Positions 38,201 through 51,019 of a stretch of DNA of 64,000 bases are shown here, in pieces. The stretch is from Tetracladium setigerum (lineage: Eukaryota > Ascomycota > Leotiomycetes > Helotiales). The DNA lies in the NCBI GenBank assembly GCA_031472005.1, contig PZJY01000001.1, forward strand, positions 4,340,001-4,404,000, in the 5' to 3' direction. How positions within the stretch are numbered: the first letter of the stretch is position 1; the number at the start of each line of letters is the position of its first letter. The notes below the pieces were generated by a model. That model had not been told where the DNA came from. It ran no database searches and worked only from the letters and a program-made list of their open reading frames with translations. The translations under genes were made by a program, and so were the position numbers.

Positions 38201-39007
38201 GGAAGAGGGAGAGAGTGAGAAAAAAAAGAGAGAAATGCTTGGTGACTCCCAGCCACTCATGTTTTCCTGTGGCACGCGATTTGTGTGAGCTCATTGGAGC
38301 TGACGAGGAGAAGGAACACAGCCGATGGGCCACTACCACTCCAGTGCTGTCCGTATTTTGGCAATATTCTGGTGGAGGAAGACAATGGAAGTCGACAGAT
38401 TTTTGGTGATCCCATCGTTTTCGTGTGAGTGACCACAACCACAGCCAATATTTCGGAGGACCATCTATCACCGTTGCTGGGTGGTGTTGTTAGATCTGTC
38501 TTGGTCGTCGAAGATATATTTATATTAATTTGATTTCGAATTCAATGTGTGTTGTTGGCGACAATTTGCAGTGTAGAACATAGAAGAACAACTACCGGCG
38601 ACCGACGAGGTCAACTCCCCCAATTACAAGATGCCCCGGCTGCACTGACCAAGCCGCTGAAACAGCCAACACCAACCTTGACAGCCAACTTCAACTTGCA
38701 GGGGAGCACCCGCACATTTTCGAATCCATTCTTACTCCACCACACCACAATCAGCAGCATCAGCATCCATCCATTCATTCTTCATCCATCATCCTTTCAA
38801 CCACGACGACAACCCCCTACGAAACCGAATCTCGAAGCAATCTACATCAACTGATCTATCCCAGTTTCAACACCCAGCATACTGCTACTGCAGCAGCCCT
38901 GACGACGCTCTGGCAACCACAAACAACTGACTCCGACCATCCCTTGATTTCTCAAAGGATTCGCCCTGGCGAGTCTCCAGCTCGTCAGCAGCGTTGTTAC
39001 CACCACC
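35273..39007. other. Long intergenic region upstream of IRE1
   Basis: About 3.7 kb without a convincing gene. Open frames such as 36546-37061 have no recognisable domain. A long leader for IRE1 probably occupies the right end (about 38550-39007, rich in CAACA and ACC). Confidence 0.5.
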
Positions 39008-42000
39008 ATGCCGTCGCGAAGGCGACCTCAAGATGCACTTGGTGTAAACAAGATCGTTGGACTCGCCGCCTACGCTGCTGCGATAATCCTCTTTATACCG
39101 CGTCTGGTCGATGCTCAGCAACCAGCACCAGAGCACAAGTCTCCTGTCCTGCCGCGACATGAGTCTCAACACGAATCCCGAGGCCTCGAGGTCACCAAGA
39201 TTGCCCAGAGCCTCGAGACGCCCGTCAACCACAGACGCCGAAAGGATACCTTAAGCGTCACCCACCAACAACTACTAAATATTAAGAGAGATAGCGACGT
39301 GAGCGCCATCGCAACCTCAAGGCCACCCAGCAATGCTGGAATCTCGCAGCACACAGCGCGGAATCTTGAGGATTGGGAGGTAGAAGACTTTGTGCTTCTG
39401 GCGACTGTCGACGGGAGATTACATGCCAGGGATAGGAAGACTGGCGAGGAGAGATGGACTTTGATGCACGAACGACCGATGATCAACATCCAATACCATC
39501 GCCGGACTCGATCACTCGAAGAGGGATATACGGCTTCCAGCCTGGACGACTACCTGTGGATTGTGGAGCCGAGTCGGGATGGCAGCTTGTACTACTACAA
39601 CCCTTCAGGCTCCGAACCTGGTTTGGTCAACACAGGACTGACGCTGAAGTCGATCCATGAAATGTCCCCCTACCAAAGCCAGGATCCGCATATCAGTTAT
39701 ACCGGTGGGAGGACGACAAGCATGGTGACGATCGATGCTATGACTGGGGCTGTGGTTAAATCCTTTGGATTGGGCGCAAAACGCTCCAATGCAGGTCGAT
39801 GTGCCAAGTCAAGATCTTTCATGGACAATGGAGAGTGCAGTCCGAACTCGACAGTCTCAATAGGCCGCTCCGAGTATACTGTCGTTATTGATGACGGCAG
39901 CCCTGAGGATCCAATCGCAACTATCACATTTCAAGAATGGACCCCAAACAACTTCGATCAAGACCTTCATCGCCAATATCATACTACCCTCGATGCCAAG
40001 TACATCTACGCAAGTCACGACGGCAGCATAATTGGACTTGACCACGCTCGAAACACCGCCGAGGAGCCTGGGAAGCTTTTCCAACACAAGTTCTCGTCTC
40101 CAGTCGTTCGAGTATTTGATGTTGCCCGACCTTGGGACACCGACAGATCAGACCTGGAGCTCGTTGTCCTTCCCCAACCTTTACCTCCCATTGCAGGTGA
40201 TGATGATGGGTGGCCCAATCCACCGATGAGCAGCGTCTTTCTCAACCACACTGAAGACGGTAGTTGGTATGCCATGTCTGGCATGACCTACCCATATGCC
40301 GTCCAGGGTGTACGACATGCTCTTTGCAATCAGGACGGCTGGATGCTTACTCGTCCAGCATGGGATATCAGAAATGAGCTCGAGCTTCATGAAGGCCTCG
40401 TAGGTTTGCACAGTGTCGATCATAGGAGACAAGAACGGATGAGGACCATTTCAGCCCCCTTCCAGGATGAAAACAAAAGCGATATCACCTCGCCGCCAGA
40501 GAAGCTGGAGAAGGCATTGAGCCTGGAAGATGACCCTACCTTTACCGACAGCTATTATGCGATCAAGCTAGCACTCATCAAATTCGTTGGAGCATTTGCA
40601 TGGTTGAACAGCCCGTTTGTATTTGCTCTCTTTGCATTCGTTTACTACAACTGGCGACCCATCATGATCTGGCTTCGCTCTACTCGATTAGTTAGCCTTC
40701 TTCCTGTGAAGCAGGAGATTGAGCCTGCGGATGTACCCCTACCAGCCTTCCACGATTTCCCGCCACTAGATGTGCCAATGCACGACTCCACCGACACCCC
40801 TTCTGTCATTGAAGCTCCAAAAGCACTTCCTCAGCCGCCCGAAGAGGATCTCACGGTTGTTAAGAAGGAGACATCAGAGCAGACCGAGAACTCGACGGAA
40901 GTGGCCACCCCGCTCCGACAGAGAAACCCGCTGCACCCGTATTGTCGGAGATCGTTAACGGAGAGAAACCAAAGAAAGCACATCGAGGTCGCCGTGGCGG
41001 TGTCAAACATAAAAAGGGACCAAAGCCATCTGACAACTCACAGAATGAGGGTGCTTCGCAAGATGGAAATCCACCCAAACCACCACCAACAGTGGACGAC
41101 GCCGTGCGCAACGCACAAAACATGGGAAAGGACCAGGAAAGTCGATTGGAACCGGACATCAAGACTGTTTCGACTAATCCGCACGAGGTCTCTGGGCCAA
41201 TCATTCGTGTTGGTGCTTTGGAAGTAAACACGGACAAGATCATCGGCACTGGTAGCAATGGAACAATGGTGTTCTCGGGCAAATTTGATGGACGGGACGT
41301 TGCCGTGAAAAGAATGCTGATGCATTATTTTGATATCGCTTCACAGGAGACGAAGCTTCTACGAGAGAGTGATGACCACGAAAATGGTAGGTTAGACTTC
41401 TGGAGTAATGATTTTGATATTAACGTCCCACAGTGATTCGATACTATGCCCAACAGCAAGCTGGTGGTTTCCTCTACATAGCTCTCGAGTTGTGTCCAGC
41501 TTCTCTGGCCGATGTCATCGACAAGCCTCATCTGCATCGCGAACTTGCCCAAAAGGGCGAGCAAGATTTGCCCCATGTTCTTTACCAAATCACCAACGGC
41601 ATTCAACATTTGCACAGCCTTCGCATCGTCCATCGCGATTTGAAGCCTCAGAACATTCTTGTCAACACCCACAAGGATGGACGACCTCGCTTGCTGGTTT
41701 CTGATTTTGGTCTTTGCAAGAAGCTTGACGGCGAGCAGTCTTCCTTCCGAGCAACCACTGCACACGCCGCCGGTACATCAGGATGGCGTGCACCCGAACT
41801 CCTCTTGGATGATGATGCAAACCATGGGCTCTCAATGGTCGATGCAAGCACGGAAGGGAATTCAGGACCTTTGGTCAATCCCGAACTTCTCCCAAATCGA
41901 CGAGCTACCCGCGCCATTGACATTTTTTCTCTCGGACTCGTGTTCTACTACGTGCTTACCAAAGGCTGTCATCCATTCGATTGCGGAGATAGATACATGA

Positions 42001-42572
42001 GAGAAGTCAACATCCGCAAGGGTGTTTTCAATCTTAACGACTTGAGTGTACTTGGTGACTATTCATACGAGGCAACCGATCTCATTGGCAGTATGCTTCA
42101 AGCCGAACCCAAACGGCGCCCATCGGCAAGTGATGTTCTCGCCCATCCATTTTTCTGGAAGGCCAAGACGCGTTTGAACTTTCTTTGCGATGTCTCGGAT
42201 CATTTTGAAAAGGAGAAGCGAGATCCTCCGTCGCCGGCACTCCAGGAATTGGAACGCTACGCCGATGAGGTCTGTCGGGGTGATTTTCTCAAGTTTTTGG
42301 GCAAAGAATTTGTTGATTCGATGGGTAAGCAGCGCAAGTATACGGGCACTCGACTGTTGGACTTGCTCCGAGCCTTGAGGAACAAGAAGAATCACTACGA
42401 GGACATGTCAGACCACTTGAAGGAGCATGTTGGGCCCTTACCTGATGGGTATCTCAGCTTTTGGACCAGGAAATTTCCCAATCTGTTGACTGCCTGCTGG
42501 AATATTGTGTATGAGCTACGCTGGGATGACACGGATCGGTTCAAGGAGTACTACCAGCCTGCGGGACTGTAA
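39008..42572 (+). CDS. IRE1: IRE1 unfolded-protein-response sensor kinase/endoribonuclease, one apparent frame break
   Basis: ER transmembrane stress sensor. Luminal unfolded proteins trigger oligomerisation, kinase autophosphorylation and RNase splicing of a HAC1-type mRNA. It is about 1172 residues, the normal length. A signal-anchor segment (IVGLAAYAAAIILFIPRL) precedes the PQQ-like luminal beta-propeller (LLATVDGRLHARDRKTGEERW). A TM helix lies near 40,590-40,660 (LNSPFVFALFAFVYYNW), and then comes a Lys-rich linker. The kinase shows IIGTGSNGTMVF, DVAVKRM, IVHRDLKPQNIL, SDFGL and the APE-like WRAPELL. The KEN RNase domain has RALRNKKNHYEDM with the catalytic Asn/His/Tyr region. An intron lies at 41387-41433. 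The frame breaks in the linker between 40905 and 40940; one missing base restores it. Confidence 0.95.
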
Positions 42573-43634
42573 GTTGGGGGTGTTTGTAGGTTGCGAGAGT
42601 TGAGCAGCGATATTTTGATTTATAGTTAGTTAGGGCGGTTAGCGTTAGCCAGCAGCGCAATATGACTATTACAATCCGACTTTCTTGTGCTTAGTGAATG
42701 ATGTGTTTATATGTCTCTCAAAAATTCTTAACTCCAAACTACTGGGCTTGGGATTGAAATCTAAACAAGTCGTTGGTTGCCCCTCTTCGTCTCCTCGCTT
42801 GCACGCCACAGTTCCTCGGTTCAGCCACACTAGGCTTCAAGCTCGCGACTGTCACAACATCTGACCACCCAACAGGCCAACACAATAACACAGGCAGAGG
42901 ATGAGGCAGAAGGGATAAATTGCCTTCTCATATATTTACCTGAGCCATTTATTTCTTCTTCCTCATCTGCATACATACCGACTCATTCTATTCACCTTTC
43001 CTTGACATTCTTCTCTCCTTACATTTCTAGCACCAAAGTGTCCAACTACCGGCATCTGGGTTCGGAAGTCAAGCAGGCGGCTTTGATTCCGTGGCCAGCC
43101 CCATACTTTTGTACAGTACATCCATCCTCTGGACCTGCTGTTGCACTTGACTCTGTTGACTTGCTTTCTACCTCTCTTGCGACGAACATCAACGAAACTA
43201 AGACAAAGCAACATCTAAAGCAAACTCCCATCATTTTCACCTTCTTTGCTTTCATCCAATCTGCGCTTCCTTTCCAACCCTGTGGTGCACTGTATATCTC
43301 CCTTTGCGATTAGTTGCTTCTACACTTCACCCCAACACCCAACCCCACATTCTCTTCACAAGCTTCACCTTTCCCGCAGGTGCATAGCTTCCCTTCATCA
43401 GCTAGGTATTCGTAGCTTGGAAAACAGCACCAGACGCTTCCGCCGACATTTCCTCCTCGCCATCCAATTGCTTTGCGAAAGTTGCGTTGTTTCTCTGGGC
43501 GACGTCCTTGCTAGAATTGGCCTTCTATTCACCACTACAAACCGAACACTCCAACGCTCCTCCCCATCCAAACCCCCAGGTTGTTTTCTTCACCATCCCT
43601 ATCTATCGAGTAACACTCTTTGAGTTTGCCAAAG
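42573..43634. other. Intergenic / leader region
   Basis: 3' flank of IRE1 and a CT-rich probable 5' leader of the SWIB gene. The open frame 43246-43623 has no domain and is not called. Confidence 0.55.
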
Positions 43635-44662
43635 ATGTCTCGTACGAACGCCCAGCAAGCCTTCCTTCCTCCTGCGTAAGTGCTTACAGTGAATCTAGTC
43701 CTCCCAGCGGAGCGCGCACAGTACTCTGCAATCATCGATGGTATCCTAGCAGATGGCGATCTAGCCACTATATCTGCGAAGACAATCCGGAAAGGACTGG
43801 CTGCTAAGCTGGACATAGACATTTCAGACAAGAAGGTTAGTAGTCATTTTGACTTCTTTCCACCAAAAATGACAACTAACTGGTTATTTGACAGGAAGCC
43901 ATTCAAGCACTTATTCACGAACGTTTCGATCATGCCCAGCAAGCCCTAGAAGCAGCCCCATTACCCACTACCGAACCGCACTCCCATACAAACGGCCATT
44001 ACAAGCCAAAGAAGGAATCCAAGGTCAAGAACGAAAGCTCAGTAACCCCTTCCGCGGGACGATCTACGTATTCCTCTCCATCTCCCCCCTCCGAAACAGC
44101 CTTCGATGACGATGAGCCTCCCAAAAAGAAGGCCCGCAAGAACAATGTTAAAAAGGAGACCGATGATGCAAAGTTAGCCGCTATGCTGCAGGCGCAAGAG
44201 AATTCCCGGGGCAGAGCTACGCGTGGGGGAAATACCAAGAAGGCGAAAGTGGTGAAGAAGCGCACGCCGAAGAAGAAGAGTGATGCGAAGGTCAAGTCGA
44301 ATGATGATAGTGAATTAGAGGTTGGGAGTGATGGGGAGGTTAAGCAGCGGCCGAAGAAGGGAGGATTTCACAAGTTATACCATTTAAGTGCGCCGTTGGC
44401 GGATTTGGTTGGTGAGCCTACTGTAAGTTTTCCTGCCCCTGCAGTCCAAAAGATACCATATTGATTATCCTCACAGCTCTCGAGACCTCAAGTCGTCAAG
44501 AAGATATGGGTTCACATCAAAGCCAATAACCTCCAAGATCCAGCCGACAAACGACAAATCATCTGTGATGACCGAATGCAATCGGTCTTCAAACAGGAGA
44601 AGGTTCATATGTTTACAATGAACAAATTGCTAGGAAAGCAACTTTACGATGTTGAGGAATAA
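43635..44662 (+). CDS. DEK_C/SWIB-domain chromatin protein, UAF30/TRI1-like
   Basis: Four exons (43635-43641, 43690-43835, 43895-44422, 44477-44662) total 867 nt or 288 residues. The 7-nt first exon supplies ATG TCT C and gives the start MSLNLVLPAERAQYS; without this splice a TAA blocks the frame. The N-terminal DEK_C helical domain is GILADGDLATISAKTIRKGL onward. The middle is Lys/Arg/Ser-rich and nuclear. The C-terminal SWIB/MDM2 domain runs from LSAPLADLVGEP through VVKKIWVHIKANNLQDPADK to MFTMNKLLGKQL. Yeast relatives are Uaf30 (Pol I upstream activation factor) and Tri1. The precise complex here is inferred. Confidence 0.9.
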
Positions 44663-45707
44663 TAACGTGGTAAGCTGGGCCTACTGGCAGCACACGGAAG
44701 GAGGATGGGAGAACAGGGGAAGAAATGCATAGGAAATTAGCGACTACTGGGTGCTGGGTCATGGGCTTCATATAAGGAGGAAAATTGGAGGGGCGTTGTT
44801 GATGCTGGCATGCCTTTCTGTATTTGCTGGCGGTGCTTTTTGCATTGGGAGTCTCTGAATGATGGGGATTTGCGTATGTATTTCGCAAAGCGGTAGATTT
44901 GCATGGATCTTCAGCAGGTAAAATGAACCATATGAATTGAAAGCAAATCATATCTGAAAGCTCTCTTTACCTTAACCAAGGAATAAAGGTTCAGGAATTG
45001 CTGTGGTATGGATGGGTGGATGTCTGTATTGGTGTACCAACTAAAATAGCTGGAAAGTGCCTTGCGGGTTCCCCTTCACCACCACGATTTTTAACGAAGT
45101 CTAACAAACAGTCAATATCTCAATTCTACAAAAGGCTAAAGGAATAATAAGGAGAAGAAGAGTGACTCTTTATGAATCATCCCCCAAGGAATAGCAGTGA
45201 CGAGGCTGACAATTTCCTACTGCCATGACTCCCTACCGCCACCCGTCACGCCGTTTGTCAGCCTTCCCAATCTCCTTCCTCCGGGGCGTTCTTTCCTTCT
45301 TTTTGGCGGGGTTCAGTTCAGCGTCGGGGGACTCTCGCTTGTTTTAAACCCCACTGCTCGCTCCTCTCGCTCCCCTTGAAATTTGCCGACCGACGTCAAC
45401 ACCCATCTTTCAAGTTCACCACAACACTCTCACCCACCGCGGATTTTCGAATTACCACGATCCGGGCTTATTTAAAGCTGCGTTCGTCATATCTCATATA
45501 TTTGACAGTTTGTTTGCCTTCTACTGCATTGAACCGAAAGACACAACATAGAAAAGAGAGGGAATAGAGGAAGGAGGAAAGTGGACACGAAAGCTCGAAA
45601 GCTTGTCGAAGGGAGGATTTTGAGGGAGCTTTATATTTTGAACCTTTAATCAGCAAACGAGAGGAAGGGAATTCATATTTCAGGATATCCCAGGAACGAG
45701 GATACAA
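44663..45707. other. Intergenic / leader region
   Basis: 3' flank of the SWIB gene and promoter-leader of the HEL2-like gene. No supportable gene was seen. Confidence 0.6.
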
Positions 45708-48243
45708 ATGGCTACCGAAGGAACCGCCGCACCAATGGCTTCTGCCACCACCACTGAAGGCAGCGAAAGGAGCGATAGACCCCGAGGGGGTGGTCGTGGA
45801 GGCTATCGAGGTCGAGGAACCGGACAAGGAAGAGGAAGAGGACGAGGCGGTTCCACCTCTGATGCTTCGAAACGTGGAGATGGTAGACAGTCTCGTGGGA
45901 GTGGGAGGTCACAACCAAACGAAACTCCATCAACATTAACTGCTGCACCCCAAGGGCTGCCCACGCGGGTAACAACAGCAGACAAGGGAAAGGCGACTGT
46001 AGGGGAAGAGGGAGAGGGAGATGATGTAGAGGCCGAGGTGTGCTTTATTTGTGCTAGTCCGGTGGTGCATAATAGTGTTGCGCCGTGCAATCATCGGACT
46101 TGTCATATTTGCGCGTTGAGGATGAGGGCGTTGTATAAGGACAAGAATTGTGCCCATTGTAGGGTAAGTTTTTCTCTTGTTTGGTGTGTTTTGTTGTGCT
46201 GGATAGAGCTGTTTGAGGTATGAGTGGATGGGCGAACAGGGCTGACGAGAGGACATAGACTGCGGCAGACTCAGTTATCTTTACGGATCATCCTACGAAA
46301 CGATTTGAAGAGTTTACGAAAGCGGATATTGAACAGACTGATGAGGCCATTGGAATTCAATACGAGAATCTGGATATCTATGGCGATGTGGTCTTGCTTC
46401 TACGGTACAATTGTCCGGCTGAGGATTGTAGCGTTGCGTGTTTAGGTTGGCCGGATCTACATAACCACGTCAAGGTTGCACATCACAAGATGATATGTGA
46501 TCTTTGTTCTCGCCACAAGAAGGTCTTCACACACGAACACGATCTCTACTCAGAGAAGGAACTTCAACAGCACATGCGCAAAGGTGATGACAATCCCGGA
46601 GCAGTCGACCAAACTGGATTTAAAGGCCATCCCCTCTGTTCATTCTGCGGCACGAGATTCTATGGCGATGACGAGCTGTACAATCACTGCAAATTCAAGC
46701 ATGAAAGATGCCATATCTGCGAGAAGATTAATGGTGGCCAACCTGTATATTTCGTTAATACCAACTCACTACAGGCTCATCATAAGAAGGAGCATTATCC
46801 TTGCCCGGAGAAGGAGTGTATGGAAATGAAGGTAATTGTCTTTGAGACCCAGCTGGATCTGAAAGCACATCAGGCCGCTGAACATTCAGACGGTCTGAAG
46901 AGGGATGCGAGAGCAGTGGATATTTCGAATTTCGATTATAGGCCTCAGTATGTGCCCGATAGGAGAGGAGGTGGTGGACAAAGCAGCAGAGGGGATAGAG
47001 GTGGAGGTAGAGGAGGGAGAGGAAGAGATCCAAATGCAGAGCCGATTCCAGCTTCTAGTGCACAGCCGTTGAGGAGAGACGAACAGGCTTATCAGAGACA
47101 GCTGGCTATTCACTCGGCTCAGTCGCTTACGCCGAGGACCTTTGGTGGTCAGTTATCTGCTACGCCGACGCCGACGAGAAGTCCAGCGCCGCAAGGTCAG
47201 ACTCTACCTCCACCAACGAGGAATGTAGCGAGTTCGAATCCTCCGGTTTCACGACCTGACGTTCAAGAAGCCGACCTATCGCCACAAGAACAAGCTCGAA
47301 TGAACAGACATCGTGCAGTAATCGAGCGAGCAGAGAACCTTCTCCTAAAGGACGAGTCAAAAGTAGACCGCTTCCGCACGTTCATATCAAACTACAAAAA
47401 CGGCGCTATCTCCGCCAAAGTCCTAATCGAATCATTCTTCGCTCTATTCACCGATACCTCGTCAAATGCCTTGGGAACCCTAATTCAAGAAGTAGCGGAC
47501 CTGTTCGAAGACCGCACCAAAGCCACCAACATCCGCACAGCATGGAGTGACTGGCGCGCAATCAATCTCGACTATCCTTCCCTCCCTGGCCCTAGCAGCA
47601 TGGGCGAATCGAGTGCTCTACCTGGTTTGGGCTGGGCGAGTATCACCAACAACGCTGCTGGTTCATCCTCCACACTTGCTAGTAAAGTAAAATCAAACCG
47701 TGTATTGAAGTTGAAATCTTCAACGGCTCAATCCTCGCGCTCTCAAACTTCAAAATCTGCTTCTTGGGTAACGTTGCAGCGCCCCAACCTATTCGATATA
47801 CACCACCTGCATCTTCATCGTCATCAGCGGCGGCGAGTGCATTCCCAGCTCTCTCATCTTCACGACCATCTGCTGGTAGTGGTAAAGTCACCACCACATC
47901 ATCAGCCACATGGGCTTCACCAACACCCAGCGCTTCAAATCCCAACTCGGCGCGTCCGACACCGCCTACTTCGAGACCGGCTTCGCGTGCTCAAGGCGGA
48001 GGAGATATGTTCCCTGCCCTTCCGACGGCGCCGAAACCTAAGAGTACGATCTATGGGTATCCCCATGGGGGCATGGTGAAGAGGGATCAAGGGAGGGCTG
48101 TTCCGGGGGGGTTCAGTTGGGGTGGTACTCCTGATGGTGGGAAGGCAGAGGGTAAGGGAGAGGATGATGCTGGAGAGGAGAGTTCAAGTGGGAAGAAGAA
48201 GGGGAATAAGGGGAAGAAACAGGTTTTTATGGCTTGGGGTTAG
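45708..48243 (+). CDS. HEL2: RING-type E3 ubiquitin ligase, HEL2/ZNF598-like, one apparent frame break
   Basis: Ubiquitinates collided ribosomes in ribosome-associated quality control. Exons 45708-46163 and 46259 to 48243 code about 813 residues. The N-terminus is an RGG-rich disordered segment (GGGRGGYRGRGTGQGRGRGR). A C3HC4 RING follows at residues about 111-151 (CFICA ... CNHRTCHICALRM ... CAHCR). Then comes the zinc-finger block typical of the family (NCPAEDCSVACLGWPDLHNH, CDLCSRHKKVFTHEHDLY, CSFCGTRFYGDDELYNHC, CHIC). The C-terminus is disordered and ends KKQVFMAWG. The frame breaks at the GGG run 47766-47768; one extra G restores continuity from KSAS to the second part (APQPIRYTPPAS onward). 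The break is in a poorly conserved linker. Confidence 0.9.
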
Positions 48244-49160
48244 ATTAAAGTAAGGAGGTTTGCCCTGTGAGGGAGAGGAGAAGAAAGGATGAAGTGATGA
48301 ATGAGTGTTCTTTGCTTGATTTTTTTTTTGCATTGCATTGCGATGGTAAAGGGAGAGGAAAGCATTTGTCTTGTAGATTTGGTTGGAAGGAAGAATGGGG
48401 AATTCGTGCTTATCCTTTGGACTTCGATATTGAAAGCATGGAAGCGCTTGCTAGAGCCTTGATATTCTAGAGGGGTGGATTGAGATTTGAGAGAAAGGCT
48501 GATTTCGACATGTAGCTACCCTACCTAGGTACTTTACATACAAGCAATACTCTATGCTATACAAAATACTACTCCAAACCCAACAAGTTTTGTCTCTCCA
48601 TCCAACTTTTCATTGGTTGCTGTTCCGAGTATTTGGATCTGCCAATGCCAATGCCAATGCCAACAATATGTACGCACTTTCTTAACTCCACCACCACCCT
48701 CACCAGCAGCACGCCAGTTTTGGTAACACACGAGGAGGTCAAACCAAGTTGTTTCCCGCTCTCTTCTAAGACTATTGTATATTTTCAATTGATAGGCTAA
48801 GTGAATTCTGAAAAGGTCACTTAATTCTCACTTTCTTTATAAACACCCAGGTGAAAGATTGACGTCTTACGTCTTACGTCATACATGGATTTTCTTTTTT
48901 TGAACGCGTCGTCCATTTCTTTCTCTCTGTCCCGTCAATCATCTTTCACGCGAGGAGAAAGAAATGTCTCCACCGCGCAGTCCAACTAACTACAAGTATA
49001 AGGTTGTAAACTACCCTACATCCTATATATTCCAACACAGCAACATGGTTGAATTACTTTCCTTGTTCCTCTAGGCTCTCCTGTCTACTGTACCTGTCTC
49101 CCACGTCACGTCACATCGCGAGACCCTGAACCCAATACCTACCTACCTGCACAATACATA
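48244..49160. other. Intergenic with small repeat
   Basis: No gene was seen. It contains a short GCCAAT hexamer repeat at 48641-48663 and ACGTCTTACGTCTTACGTC near 48863-48881. Confidence 0.6.
48641..48663. repeat. GCCAAT hexamer repeat
   Basis: Nearly four tandem copies of GCCAAT. Each copy contains a CCAAT box, but repeat slippage is the simpler explanation. Confidence 0.75.
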
Positions 49161-51019
49161 ATGTCAACAACACCCTTCCCCCATCTAACATCCACCACCG
49201 CACCCCCCCTCCCCTCCACCGTCCTCCAAACCTACCAAACCCTCTTCTACGCCCGCGTCGCCACCAACTCCCACCGGCCCCTCCTCCTCCCCTACCACCT
49301 CTACGGCATCCTCCCCGTCTTCACCTACCACCTCCTCTTCCCACCCGCGCAACGCCAAAAATGGCGATACAAAAATTGGCGGTTCGAACCGTGGGTTAGA
49401 GCCGTGATGGTGGCGGTGTTGTGGTATTGGCAGGTGAGGAATTTGGCGACGACGTCGAGTAGGAGTGTGGCGAATGGGTTTGCGGCTGGGTTGGTGAGTT
49501 TGTGGGGGGTGGTTTGGACGGGGACGTGGTTGTGGTGGAGGGATGTTGGGGCGGTGGGGAGGGTGGGGAGGAGGCGGGTTGAGAGGGGGAGGGAAAAGGA
49601 AGAGGAGAAGAGGGAGGTTGTGGGGAGAATGGGATTGGGAATGGGAATGGTGTTATGAAGGGAGGACGGTCTACGCAACATGATCGTTATGATGAGAATG
49701 GGAATGGCTCTCAACATGCGAGTACTCGCCAACGACAGATAACAGACGAAAATGAACATATTCAAAAGAAAGAAGTTGGAAACGGTGTGAGAAACGGCCA
49801 CGCCAAGTCCAAAACCGCGGCTACTTACGAGGAAGATGGTTGGGAATACTACTGGGAAACTTACCCAGACAAGCTATCAGCACGAATTCCCTGGCTGGTA
49901 GAATTGTTATTCAACTTCCGTGGACCAGGATGGAATTGGCAAATTCCCTCCCTCTCACCACTCTCCACCACCATCCTCACTTCCGATGGAAAACCACTCT
50001 ACAAGTCCCCTCCCTCAGTATCACGATACAAACGGCGAACCTTCCAAACCAAAGCCGAATTAGCTCGCTATCGTCTTCCCCGAGCTCTCATCCTCTGTCT
50101 CATGCTAGATATTCTAAAAACAACAATAATGCACGACCCATATTTCCTCTTCGGCCCAACAACCTACGCCCTCCCACCACACCTCGCACAACTATCTCCC
50201 TTCCTACTAGACCTCTACCGCAAACTTCTGGGCGGCGCAGGAGTGCTGATCTGCATCGAACTCATATTCTCCTACCCACCATTCCTCTCCCTCATCCTCT
50301 CCCCAACATGGACATCCAGCCTCTACCTCACACCACCATATTACCCTGTAACATGGGGCCCCATCACCTCCATCCTCGACAAAGGCCTCGCAGGTCTCTG
50401 GGGATCATGGTGGCATCAAACCTTCCGCTCCGGCTTCTCGGCACCCTACGAATGGGCTCTCGAGAAGAAATACATCCAACCGCGTACCATGACCGCCAGA
50501 ATCGTGGCGGTAACATGTGCTTTTGGTATATCGGGCTTGATGCATGCTGCGGGGAGTTACACGGAGACGGCCCCTACGAAACCGTTCAATGCTTTTTTCT
50601 TCTTCGTCTTGCAGGCGGTGGGGATTGCCTTGCAATCTATCTGGTCTGCTACGCTGTCTCCGTATAGAAGAAGGAGAGGAAGTAAAGATAGAGGGGTAAA
50701 TGGCAAAGAAGAAGGGGAACAAATCAAGACGGGGCAAAAAATAGGAAATGTGCTGTTCACGCTGCTGTGGTTCTATCTCACGGGTAACTGGCTACTGAAT
50801 GAGTTTGCGCGATCGGGCGTTTGGCTGTTTGAGCCGCTGCCCGTGAGTTTTAGTAGGGGTTTTGGGTGGGGGGTGGAGAATGTGGGGAAGAATTTGAATG
50901 ATAATGGGAGTTGGAGTTGGGATTGGAGTGAGTTTTGGATTGGGAGTAGGTGGGAAGCTGTGGATATTAGGTGGTATGATGGGGGTGGAAGGTGGTGGGA
51001 GAAAGGATTTGCTCTTTAG
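49161..51019 (+). CDS. MBOAT wax-synthase-like acyltransferase, one apparent frame break
   Basis: Two abutting frames (49161-49658 and 49655-51019) form one protein of about 619 residues if a single base is added in the G-rich low-complexity stretch 49540-49620. The wax-synthase-like fold (MBOAT_2) is marked by GLWGSWWHQTFRSGF and by GISGLMHAAGS with the conserved His. Multiple hydrophobic helices are present (PRALILCLMLDIL, FFFFVLQAVGIALQSIW, VLFTLLWFYLTGNWLLNEF). Such membrane enzymes transfer acyl or acetyl groups to alcohols, lipids or fungal terpenoids; the substrate here is unknown. The first frame holds N-terminal helices, and the second carries an Asn/Gly-rich linker that continues in phase after the break. 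Confidence 0.82.

Noticed and set aside
40920..41227. C-terminal extension of the IRE1 luminal frame to 41227
   Set aside because: Composition changes to random Arg/His/Thr-rich sequence past the frame break, while the conserved sequence continues in the other frame.
40942..41436. Separate gene starting at 40942
   Set aside because: It is the IRE1 linker and kinase start in the restored frame; a separate gene would begin in mid-linker without a proper start.
43020..43140. Possible 5S rRNA-like stretch
   Set aside because: A few words resemble 5S (GGTTCGGAAGTCAAGCAGG) but the stems and overall order of fungal 5S rRNA are absent.
47764..48243. Independent small gene after HEL2
   Set aside because: It is the HEL2 C-terminus after a one-base break at 47766-47768.
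49655..51019. MBOAT second frame as its own gene
   Set aside because: Its Asn/Gly-rich start continues upstream in phase without a stop, and the N-terminal helices sit in the preceding frame.
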